Shown here: positions 46,625 through 57,424 of the stretch, piece by piece | Layout of the letters: every line of letters begins with the position of its first letter | Numbering within the stretch: the stretch's first letter is position 1 | Assembly: GCA_964017125.1 (NCBI GenBank) | Contig: OZ024905.1 | Location: forward strand, 38,795,979 to 38,859,978 | Direction of reading: 5' to 3' | Origin: Flabesymbios commensalis | Taxonomy: Eukaryota; Annelida; Polychaeta; Terebellida; Flabelligeridae | DNA: 64,000 bases | Notes under the pieces: generated by a model | Databases searched by the model: none | Told to the model about the DNA's origin: nothing | What the model saw: only the letters and a program-made list of their open reading frames with translations | Program-made: the position numbers and the translations under genes

Positions 46625-47300
46625 AAAGTGGAGAACACATGGTGTTCCCGCTGATGCTGAGTGGGCTGTGTACCACCAGGTAGTGATATCAAAGTCATAT
46701 AGAAATGAAGTGTTGAATGTAGCACATGAAAAACCACTGGGAGGGCATTTTGGTCTGCGTCAAACCAGAACGAAAATTTTACAGCAATTCTTTTGGCATG
46801 GAATCTGGAAAGATATAGCTGAATTTTGTAAAACTTGTCATGTTTGTCAAATTATTGGTAAGCCTAGCCATGATGCCCCTCCAGCCCCGCTCCATCCTAT
46901 TCCTGTTGCTGACGAGACTTTCACTAGAGTCATAATTGATTGTGTTGGAAGACTGCCTAAGACTAAAACAGGGTGTGAATATATTTTGACCATCATGTGT
47001 AGTACAACTCGGTTTCCAGAGACTATTCCTCTGAGGAACAGTAAAGCGAGAACAGTGTCAAATGCTTTAGTAAAAATTTTCACGCTTTTTGGTCTACCTA
47101 AGGAGGTGCAGTCAGATCAAGGTTCAAACTTCATGTCTGGCATTTTCCAACAGGTCATGTATGAGCTTGGTGTGAGACAAATTAAGTCTTCTGCATACCA
47201 CCCAGAAAGCCAAGGTGCTTTAGAAAGATTTAATTCAAGTTTGAAAACCATGATAAGGGCCTACGTCGAGCAACATGAAAAAGACTGGGATGTTGGGTTG

Positions 47301-48360
47301 TTGTAAACATATTTATTTAACGAGGATTTACAAATAGCTACAAAGCTAAGGTCAGTGTCTCCTCAGTGCAGGTGCAAGTGCAAATAGTAATAATAATATA
47401 ATGTGGTGTGAAACATGTATCAATTAAACATCGGCACCTCTATGCAATACCATAACAATGTGACCAAGCAAATACACAACATTGTCACCCACATTTACGA
47501 AGAAGCAAAAACTATGAATACACACAATAAGCATGAAAGATGCCTTCAAGGCGGCTCAAAAATAACATTATATATTCACACATTTCGAAACAGAGAAATA
47601 CAGAAGTACACACTATAATTAGGAAAAAAAAATCTTAAAATTAAAATAAAATGCAGGTATCTGGCTACATCCCAAAACGCGATGTTTCGTTAATATATAA
47701 CAAAACAAAACGGCATATTTTTATATTTATTTCGGGGGGGCAGTGTAAAAGATCCCGAGACAAGAAGCTCGTAATCTATTCTTGTTTCTGGAGGAATTAA
47801 CGGAGATATTTTTTCTAGCATAGTTTCGCGTTGAAAAGTGTAATTGCTGCATTGGAAAAAATAATGTCTAGCAGATTCGATTTGAGGCCCACATGTACAC
47901 ATGGGGCTGGGTATACAAGATTTGTTATATAGATCCCCATTTAATGAAGAGAAATTTAACCTAATGTGACAGAGATTAATTTGATCCAGTCGATTGCCGA
48001 TATAAAAATGTTTGGGTACTATGGACCTAACTTTCAGGTAGTCAGTTAGTTTGCATTTAAATAGAGCTTTTTGAGAACAGCAACGTATGCTGGACGGTAG
48101 CAGGTTCCATAAATGTGTACCTGAAGGGAAAAAGGAATAACGAAAGTATGATGTTCTGCAACGATGTCCCAAGTATTTGAACTCCCCCCTGGCTCTAGTG
48201 GTATTTCTGCTGTTCCCCAGAGGGCGCGTTAAAAAGATATGGAGGTTGACAGGACAGGTTTTAAATACTATGCTATGGAATTTTAAAATTTTATGAAACG
48301 TTCGCCTGGTTTGCAAAGTACAAAGTCCAGTTTCTTCCAGTAAAAGTCCAGTTTCTTCCA
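47301..48360 (-). mobile_element. 5'-truncated LINE (L2/CR1-like 3' part), inserted in the LTR element
   Basis: On the minus strand a frame of about 220 codons (48373 down to 47690) encodes the C-terminal part of a non-LTR reverse transcriptase: SGTHLWNLLPSSIR, a KLTDYLK stretch, and a Cys/His block CTCGPQIESARHYFFQC. The 3' untranslated part runs to 47301. A 9-base direct repeat, GTTGGGTTG, flanks it at 47292-47300 and 48361-48369. The 5' end carries a 21-base direct duplication (CCAGTTTCTTCCAGT and on). The terminal frame appears intact. This is a typical 5'-truncated LINE insertion. Confidence 0.85.
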
Positions 48361-49994
48361 GTTGGGTTGCCATTGTTAATGTTTGCTGCTAGAGAATCTG
48401 TGCAGGAATCTCTTGGATTTAGTCCATTTGATTTAGTGTTTGGGCACCATGTGCGTGGTCCTCTTAAATTGTTAAAAGAACAATGTTTAAATGGTGATGA
48501 TTCAGTAAAAGTCAACTTACTAGATTATGTGTCTAAGTTTAGAACTAGATTGCATGAAGCTGGCGAAATTGCCAAGAAAAACGTAGAAAATTCACAGAAG
48601 AAAATGAAAATGTATTATGACAGAAATTTTAAAGCTCGTGAATATAAACCAGGTGACAAGGTGTTAGTTTTGTCACCTCTTAGAGGAAACCCTTTACAGG
48701 CGAAGTATCACGGGCCTTACCAAAGCCAGATGGTAGTATTTGATAGTGTACCGACTACAGAAAGGTGAACACTATTACAAAAGGTGACACGTAGGCCTAT
48801 CAACTACCAAGGATACTGGACTGTATTGACAGAGTAGGTAACGCAAAGTATGTCACCAAGATAGACTTGCTAAAAGGATATTGGTGCGTGCCTCTGACAA
48901 AGAGAGCGAGAGAGATATCTGCCTTTGTGACGCCTTTTGGACTGTACGAGTACAACGTCATGGCATTTGGATTAAAGAATGCACCAGCAAGGTTCCAGCG
49001 GCTCATCTACCAGATCACCAATGGACTTGATGGAGTAGAAGCGTATCTGGATGATCTTATTGTTTATAGGAATTCATGGGAAGAGCATTTGAGAATTTTG
49101 CAAGAATTATTTGCAAGACTCGCAAAGGCTCAGATGACCGTGAATTTGGCTAAAAGTCATTTTTGTAAGGCTACTGTAACCTATCTTGGGTACAATATTG
49201 GTCAGGGTAAAGTCAAACCTTTAGATTCTAAAGTTCAAGCCATTTTAGACTTTCCAAATCCAACAAACAAGAAAGAATTAAGACGTTATCTTGGAATGAT
49301 TAGCTTTTACAGAATTTACTGTTAAGAATTTGGCTAGTGTAGTGTCACCAATGACTGAGTTGCTCAAGAAAGGTAACAAGTTTAATTTTTCATGTGAATG
49401 TATTGATGCTTTTGCAAAGTCTAAGTCACTTTTAACTTCTTCACCCGTATTGTGTGCACCTGATTTTGACAAAGAGTTAAAGCTAGCTGTGGATGATAGT
49501 GATGTAGGCGCTGGTGCTGTATTGTTGCAGGAAGGCGATGATAAAGCACCAAAAGAATTATAGCACCATAGAAAAGGAAGCATTGGCTCTTGTATTAGCG
49601 ATACAACATTTTGCTGTTTATGTTTCTGGTGGGAGTAAACCACTCCAAGTTTTTACAGATCATAATCCTTTGACCTTTATTGAGAAAATGAAAGATAAGA
49701 ATCGCAGAATTCTAAATTGGTCTCTGCTGTTACAGGAGCACAATTTGTGTATAAGTCATATAAAGGGTTGTGATAGGCCTAATGTTATTGCTGATGCTTT
49801 GTCAAGATGTTAATAATATTGTAATTGATTGTTTTTGTACTAATGTAAAATTTTCCTAGAAAGATTTTTTTTCTTTTTGCTAGGGTGATGTTGTGTGGTT
49901 ATAGGCGTTTGGTTATAGGTGTACACTGTGTATTGGAAGCCGTTAGGTGTAGTCTATTTCAGTGGTTTCCTTTTCTAGATCATTCTGGCTATTG

Positions 49995-50611
49995 TGGATT
50001 CCTCTGGATTATAGAAGCTACGAGAAAACTGTAGAATACAAGAACGTATAAAAAGGAGTAGTATTGTGATTGTTAGTTAGTGCCTGCTAGTTCGTGCTAA
50101 AGTTCGTGCTAAAGTTGCTACAAAGTATTGATACATTACTTGATAAGCCTAGATATTTTTGCTGAGAGATTCTACTGGCTATTATATTCATTTTGCTGTG
50201 AGAGATTATTGACTGTGAGGTGATGGCCTAAGTAATAGACTAGGCTACAGTGACTGGCGATAGGCCTACTGACATTTTAACCTGTGGATTAAACAAACAT
50301 TTAGATTATTCACTTTATTGGATATTTACACACTAGAGGACATTTGAGAACTGTTGAGATTAATGTAAGTGTCTTGTTTTATTATTGTGAACTTGTCTGT
50401 CAACGAAATTGTGAAGTATTGTCAAACTGAGATCATCACAGTAAAAAATACTTCATTAAATACATTGTTATTGTTACTTAAGTGAGACTTTGAGTTTTCA
50501 TTCATTATTCGACGCTGATCTGTTCGAACTTCAGAGTAAATTGGTTCATTCAATTCTCCTAGACAAACTTTAAATAGAGCCAAAGTGAAACCACATCTGG
50601 AGTTCGTAACA
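49995..50611 (+). repeat. 3' LTR of the Gmr1-like element
   Basis: It begins TGGATTCCTCTGG and ends GTTCGTAACA, and pairs with 42312-42928. The bases before it (49814-49994) are AT- and GT-rich with no obvious polypurine tract. That leaves some doubt about the exact left border. Confidence 0.88.
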
Positions 50612-50824
50612 ATCGTAATAAAAGAAATACCCATTAAATGCTCACAGTTCCAAAAAAAAAGAAAAAAAAAAATTGCTGAAATAACTACATTTTACAAACT
50701 GGACGACGACAACAACGGACAACGGACGACACTATATGTGACAACGATATCTGAGTAAAAGTAGAGTTATGAAATTAAACCCAAACATGTAATGGTTGGC
50801 TATAGACTGCTTGCACGAGTTTGC

Positions 50825-50963
50825 GCAGTGAACAATTGTCTGATTAAGACAGTTCCGAGTTGCTCACTGTGTGGCGTGTTGTCATTGATAAGTGTGTAAC
50901 ATTTGTCTGATTAAAACAGCTCAGCGTTGCTCACCGTGTGGCGTGTTGTTATTGAAAAAGGTG
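50825..50963. repeat. 67-bp tandem duplication
   Basis: TTGTCTGATTAARACAGYTC and GTTGCTCACYGTGTGGCGTG recur 67 bases apart, near 50836 and 50903. There are two copies and no coding sequence. Confidence 0.8.
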
Positions 50964-51073
50964 TATATGGGGACTATTATTTATAGTAAGCCCCGATTGT
51001 CTTAAAACTACTCTCAGCGCCTTCGGTGCTAGGTTTCCATCAATCAATGACAAGATCACCCTGGCAATAAGAC

Positions 51074-53363
51074 ATCAACACGGCGGCTCAACCTTCAACC
51101 AGAATAGGGCCAGCATTGCTATTTGCAGCGATGTATTTCCAAGTCTACAATCAAACTCCAAGTAGACTACAAGGTGTATCTTTCTTCTGGCTGTTTTCTG
51201 CTCAGCGCAATTTTATCCATACATTTTGGATGAGTAATTCATGTGCTTGATTTTTTTATATCATGCTATAATCACTCGTATAAATTTAAAACCGATAGAG
51301 CTAATAACTTATTGACTGAGGAGGGTGATTAGTAAGCAGGGGTTTCACAGTGTTTTGTTTGAACGACGGGAGCGTGCACGTCACGTAATCCTACCCTTTT
51401 AATGCTATAGCCAGAGATTGACGTTTATTTGAAACGCTATTATTTCCTCTTTAAGGCCTACAGAGTGGACGCCAACCCATTAACTGATTAAGGACATTAC
51501 GAATGACTAGTTTGGGTTGTCCACAAATTCAACGTTATTTCGGCCGAATGATGTTTATTTTTTTCTTTCAGCTGACCAAAGACCTTTTTTGGTTGATGAA
51601 TAAAAAATAGCGTTGGCTACAAAGGGTTAATCGGGGAGTGGGTGGGGTACTAGTATCATAACACATTTCCAGAGCGACAACGACAGCAATCCGGACACGT
51701 CAACATAATGTGCTATTTTGTTAGTTTACTGTCTACAACGATTGGCCAACAATAAAATACTATTGGGACAATCATTTTTATTCATGTAGTCTAGCTTTGT
51801 CCCAACCTATAAACATGGTAAAACAAAACAGAATAAAATACAGTAAGTATAGCTAGCAAAAATCAATATAATTATTATTGAACATGTTGACCACATGGCT
51901 TAATGTATACGAATTGATTTTCTTGAATTTGGCAATAATAGTAGCCTATGCATAGGCCCTACTGCTAAAAAGTTAATAAAAATGTTTATTCCTATTACAT
52001 TTATATTACCATGCTCTAGTTTACAAAGGCTTGGACGGATTTCCCAGACTGTTGACGTTTACCCAGAAAACAAGACTCTTTCCCCCCGATGCTGGTCTAA
52101 TATTGGCCAGAGTTGTAGATGTTGGGCCAACATTAACCTACACTGAGCTATCAGTGAGTGTCACAGTCACCCCCTTAGCTTTTGTGTGGCATTTACACAT
52201 ATCCAACACCAGGGGTCTCTGTCGTCTGTTACGTCACCGTCTGCCAACCAGCAGCCAGCAATTCATAAATCAGGCACCAGCGGTGAGGTAGATCGTGATT
52301 GGCCAGTTGTGTTTAGATGCACACCTGCCCATCCGCTGCCAACACATGGAAATTTGTGCACGCAGTGCTCGTCATACAAATCTGAGGGTATCCATGAGTG
52401 TTCCACTTTCAATTTTATATTTTTTGATAATTAATTTAATGGAGTTTTTAAGAGTATGAGCTAAGCACAATTTTTACTTTATACCCTATATATTAGTGTA
52501 TATTCAGCCTAGATATTTTTATCTCATTTTCAGAAGCGTCAATGGTAATAACATGAATCGAGTTATTTTGCACTCTGTGAGGCCATCGTTCTGAAAGAAG
52601 GGGATTTTTCCCACGCACCTAGATGCGGCAGTACAGAGAGTGGCTGTGAAATCTCTGTCCCCTGGTGGTTAATATTAGCTGATCGGCTGAAGATGACCAG
52701 TGTCTGAAGTAGAACATTAACCCAACATTGGTCAACATTGGTCATTTGTATCGCCTAACACTTGTTTGTGTATATAACACATATACCTCATTGGGAAGCT
52801 CAAACACACATTTATTGTGAGGAATTATACATTTAATTTTCCTTAATTTGACACTCAAAAATGCCTAATGTGATTGGGATATAATTCTATTTTGGTTGTG
52901 CATTTGAAAAGAGCCATAATCGAACGTTTAGCATACAAAGTCTTGATTAGGTCGATTACTCAAGCATTCCCGTCATGACAAGACGTTTAGCCAGTCTTGG
53001 ATTAATTATGTATAAACGCCGTACAATATGGCCCAAAATAAAACAAACAATGGCTAGCGGGTTCATGTCCACCTGGTGGGTAGTCCGCAATTAATTACAA
53101 TATAAACACAATGGCACTCGCGGAATTGGTATCGTATGCATTCATGCATTATATATATGGCAAATGTTATATAAAAGAAAATAAATTTATGTCTATTTGA
53201 TATTGTACTCGTTGATGATTTGCACTAGGTTGCATAAAAAATATCTACCGAAAAGTTTAATATAGGGCCTATTGGCCTACATTTAGCAATTAGATAGGGA
53301 GGGTTATTTTTAATGACTTTAATGTTGCGCTAATTGAATATTCATATTTACCGCTAGCTTTAA
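51074..53363. other. intergenic stretch with decayed hairpin-type pieces
   Basis: No gene was recognised. Words of the GTTGGGCCAAC type occur at about 51740-51775, 52064-52140 and 52715-52745 and look like remnants of the hairpin elements seen at 4038 and 11650. At 51044-51073, just before this stretch, one copy of the 41-bp minisatellite theme appears. Confidence 0.4.
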
Positions 53364-53876
53364 ATGGATAGATATATTCCTTCTAACTCATATAAAAATG
53401 CAAAGCCTTCAAGGCTCAGCCAGGGTGACATGATGCTATGTCCTTCTTGCGCAGATGAAAGATTCCCAACAGACAATACAAGTAAGCAGATAGGTAATAT
53501 AGCAGAAACGAGCGAACCTCATATTATTACACAACTCTCTGAACTCAGTAGTGTTGATTGTTCTAAGTATAGCTCTGTCTTCCTAGATTCACTACATATT
53601 GTTTACCGATATGCCACCATGGACATACAAGAAGAGCTAAAACAAACTGATATGGAGTGTTTGGCGTCACTACGAAAACAGCTGGGTCACCTCGTATTAC
53701 TTTCATTCTCTGAGTACAAAGACAAACGAGTGATAAATAGACAGGTGACAAACAAAATCGCCCGTGATATATTTTACATGGGATATATCATTGCCAATAA
53801 ACAAGCTGCTAAGGAACTGGAGAAAATCCTGTGCCTAAGACACAGCCTAATTCAGACACCACCCATGACCAGGTGA
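53364..53876 (+). CDS. uncharacterised 170-codon frame with CxxC motif, possible gene-family front end
   Basis: I do not recognise this frame. It opens MDRYIPSNSYKNAKPSRLSQ, has a CPSC pair at about residues 27-30 followed by ADERF, and then a mostly helical, charged middle. In another frame just after it (about 53878-53990) a heptad-rich stretch reads LTTRLNGLENRLKVVESEKS, likely a coiled coil. The length and composition look like real coding history. Position suggests it could be the front of the decayed gene copy that follows at 54400-57095, but no similarity ties them together. It could also be the first frame of a LINE. Confidence 0.35.
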   Translation: MDRYIPSNSYKNAKPSRLSQGDMMLCPSCADERFPTDNTSKQIGNIAETSEPHIITQLSELSSVDCSKYSSVFLDSLHIVYRYATMDIQEELKQTDMECLASLRKQLGHLVLLSFSEYKDKRVINRQVTNKIARDIFYMGYIIANKQAAKELEKILCLRHSLIQTPPMTR

Positions 53877-54399
53877 TGAGCTGCAAACTCTCATTAAGGT
53901 CGTAGCTGACCTGACCACAAGACTTAATGGCCTGGAAAATAGACTGAAAGTAGTGGAGTCTGAGAAGTCTGAACTAAAGCAACAGCTAGCTTGAATCTCA
54001 TTCTCAAAAGCATACTAAAGACAAATGTGACATTCCTCCCCTTAATTAATATCCCCCCCCCCCTACTGACCCTGATACTAAATATTCGAACTGCTATTGA
54101 AAAGTAGTAGTAGTAAATCATTGCTTTTCGTCACTTTTCGGCACAAAAGGTCTTTTAAGTGACATTATAATACGATAAAAACGTTGTAGTCAATTGATGA
54201 GATGAATGATGTACAGATGATGATGTGAGGGTGGGGTGATAGGGTATGGTGGGTAACATCATTCATCCCACGTGAGAGACCTAATGTCGAACACGCTATT
54301 GCCGGGTATTTAAGGCTACCACGGCCTACATCAGCGCCAGCACTGATGCGGGTGCTGCATTGGCTCCGCTGTTGAGCGGAAGAACCAGGGTACGCCACT

Positions 54400-57095
54400 G
54401 GCAATCCACCCAAGATTATTGCCAGATACGAGGAGGCTGAAGCTGCCCTTGGTTGATTGCTGTGGACTAGTGCTTCCGTACAATGCCATACACAGCATCC
54501 AACAGACGAAACAGATCCCCAATGACTCTCCCCAAATAGGGGCGAAAAGTACTACTACTAGCAATCATCCCAGTACCCCACCATTGAAAAGGTTTTGTCT
54601 CTTACAAAACAATCTAGACAAGAACTATCAATTTTCACTTGTGATCAGCAGTTGTATAAGGTGACAATAACCTTTTTCATAATCCAACATATATTGAATG
54701 TGTAGTTCCTACTCTAGTAGGAATGGATCTGTTAATGAACTTTGCGCATTCAATCGACATTCTTATGGCTGGAAGTGGCATTAACGAGGTCCTGACTGGT
54801 GCATTTGGGAGTGTTCATAAAATATGCTCAGTGAGAAAAAATATTCCCAAGACTTTCGAGCAATGCGTTTGTTGGTTAAAGAGGTGCTACGATCTGTGAT
54901 CATGACAGAATTAGACAAGCGCGCCAGTTGCAGCCGAACAGTGAAACTGTGGCGAGATAGGCTGGTCAAACCCGTACTAATTATGATGGCTTCTTTTGTG
55001 AGGTGACTGGCTGCTGCACATATTAAGTCTGCTGCAGAAGAAATGTTTGCTTTCATGCTGGCGGGGGCCCTAGGGTAGTGGTTAGCACCGCTGCCTTTCA
55101 CGCCAGAGCTCGGGGTTCAGTTCCCGGCCTCGGCGGTTTGAAAGAAACAAAAAATGTTTCTTCCCCATCCACGTGTGAAAGTCAGTATTGTGGGGAGCCT
55201 CTGTGATCGACAGGTAGCGTGCTCGGCCTCAGACCGCCAGGGCTCGAATTTCGCTTACTGTGTCTGGAGGACAGTGTCATCTCAATCATCTCACCATCCT
55301 CAGCAGGTTCTCCTGGCCCAGTTTAGCCTATATAGCCCGATTCATTTCATCTCATGCTGGTGGTTGCCACAACTACGCTCAATACAGCCAGTTTGATGTT
55401 CATCACATGAAAGGATTCAATCATATGTGCTGATGAAAAAACTGCAAGATGGTGCCTTTGTTCGCAATATTCCAGGCATATATAATGCAACATGGACCGA
55501 TATGTTCATTGAGAGTACATATATGCGTCTGGGTCATGGTCCTGCGGGAGCTGTAGTTTTGGCGACAGATTGGAACCAGATGGTTACAACTGCCACAACT
55601 GGCGAACTTGCTCATGATGTCACAAAAATTAACAATGGCCAACGAGAAGTGATTCATAGTGATACACACCACAACTAAACGAAGAGTCCCAAGCTCGAAT
55701 ACACAATGATAATGGTGATCGCTGTATCGATCCACTCATAATGCCTCGCATCCTGATGGCGCATTAATAAGCATTTATCACTAGAGAGATATGCCCCCCC
55801 CCCCCCCCCGGATGTGAATGTTGATGATCAATGCTCTTTGCATTGGTAAAAATCAAATGACAACATTCAAAAGTGGGTGGCCAACCACTTTTTATGATAA
55901 GTTGTCCAATGTTGTAATCACAATGGATTCAAAGAAGAGACGCATCTTAGTAGGACAGGAGAAGGTATATGATCAGGACCTTATACATGTTATATATAGT
56001 CGTGTAATTGGTATGTTAGTCTGTTCAAGAGACATCAACTTTGACGATGTCCTCTCCTGTGAACTGGCTGCCTATCCTCCCTCTATGTTTTGTGCAGATG
56101 GGCAAATGGAAATTTCTAAAGGCAAGTCTATTTTTAAGAAGAATATGCAAGTGACAATATCATGCCAACACCTCAGAAACAGGTGATACTCTGTGACTAA
56201 AACAAAGTTCAATTAAATGCAATGCTAGCTGAAGCCTTGCTTGATCTACAAGTCACATCACATAATCGTCTGATTTTGCTGGTGTTACGGATGGTCCTTT
56301 CCAGATTACTCACTTGATTACTCACCGGGATCTCAGCTGTTCGCATGAGGAGGCAGTTGTGATAATCGCATAGCTTGCTGTTGCTGTGTCACTTGAGGAT
56401 AAATCAGTTTGTGTTGTCTGTGATGACACTGATGTTTTTGTTTTGTTTGTACACTTTTATAACCGGATGTGCTTAGATCAAGCACCCGTGATCATGGCTT
56501 CACCAGTGCGAGACAGGGCTGTGACTGATATACATTCCACCGCAGGGGCGGATCCAGGATTTGAAAAAAGGAGGGGCGCAGTTGGCTCCGGGGCGAGTTT
56601 TGGGGCATATTTAGGCCAATTTAGGGAACTTTTTAAAGGATATGGATTTAAAAGTTGCAAGGAAAGGCCAATTCTCTCGCGATGCAATTGGTGATATTAT
56701 GGAAGTTAAAAACAGGAAAGAGTGGGTCATCTTCCCCAAAGTTGTGTACCCTGCCTCCGACGAATGAAGCGTTTTCTGAAAATGTAAAAAGAGGTAACTT
56801 GAAAGTGGTAATTTGAAAAGTGCAATCGATGGTTCTCCACCTGCAAAGGTCCCATGTGACTATGGCTGGGAGCCTGACCAATAAGTGGTGATGATCCCAT
56901 GTACTGTACCTACTGGAACAGATCTTGCCCCCCCAGTCTATTCTGAAGATGATTCGGTGCAACTGTTTGCGTTCGAGTTGTCACACTTCAAATTTTATTT
57001 TCTCAAAAATTGGATGTACAATATTTTGTCTTTGCGGGTGGGGAATCTTGCAGAAACCATCTAACACTGGTGTTTCAAAGATGTATGGCTATGTT
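54400..57095 (+). pseudogene. decayed copy of an uncharacterised multicopy gene with PIN-like motif
   Basis: Several pieces in order recall one large uncharacterised protein family that I remember from cnidarian, echinoderm and other marine genomes. They are VVPTLVGMDLLMNFAHSID near 54710, a KKYSQDFRAMRLLVKEVLR stretch near 54835, a piece with FIESTYMRLGHGPAGAV near 55510, ELAAYPPSMFCADGQM near 56065, and VVCDDTDVFVLFVHFY near 56410-56460. The last has the acidic pattern of PIN/FEN-like nucleases. A faint Cys-rich end lies near 57010-57060. A SINE is inserted at 55072-55351. The copy is clearly dead, with many breaks. Whether the family is a host gene or part of a mobile element is unknown. 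Confidence 0.6.
55072..55351 (+). mobile_element. dimeric tRNA-derived SINE, copy E, inside the decayed gene
   Basis: This copy has both tRNA-like modules but a shortened tail. A 9-base direct repeat, TCATGCTGG, flanks it at 55063-55071 and 55352-55360. It interrupts the decayed PIN-like gene copy, so it is younger than that copy's arrival. Confidence 0.88.
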
Positions 57096-57424
57096 TCATA
57101 ATAATTAGAACATATTATTATTTCCCTTTTGTTTTGCCTTTATTTATCCGCTCACAAAATTTTATATTGTTTTTTTGACATTAACCTTTTGGCTGCTGGC
57201 TCGGCAAGATATGTGGACCATCACTGCTGACCAAGTTTAACCCTTTCATCACCATATTTTTCTAAATGAGGTTTGTTAACATCAGGCCAGCCAGAGATAA
57301 ATAGTATTCTAGTTTGGAATAAAAAGTGCAATAATAGATATATTACAGGCCCATGCAGTATGATTGTCTGTTTTTATTGGTCACTTAATTGTGTTTTCTG
57401 GTAACCATGGTAACCAAATTCAAT

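Larger units (their letters stand above)
42312..50611 (+). mobile_element. fossil Ty3/gypsy-type LTR retrotransposon, Gmr1-like domain order
   Basis: Two 617-base LTRs (42312-42928 and 49995-50611), about 96% identical by eye, start TGGA and end AACA. Between them lie a gag region (about 43240-43855, ending near a CCHC-like CYPCRKLGH), a protease-like DTG block near 44130, integrase (46668-47291 and 48370-48765), reverse transcriptase (48840-49320, YLDDLIV) and RNase H (49330-49813). Integrase therefore lies before reverse transcriptase, as in Gmr1-like elements of fish and invertebrates, although the sequences themselves are of gypsy type. Two other elements are inserted (44751-46624 and 47301-48360). 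The copy is broken, with several breaks besides the insertions. About 4% LTR divergence indicates moderate age. Confidence 0.88.

Noticed and set aside
46668-49813. Copia assignment of the LTR element from its integrase-first order
   Set aside because: The residues around the integrase and reverse transcriptase motifs (GGHFG, YLDDLIV, YHPESQG) are of gypsy type. The Gmr1-like explanation fits both facts.
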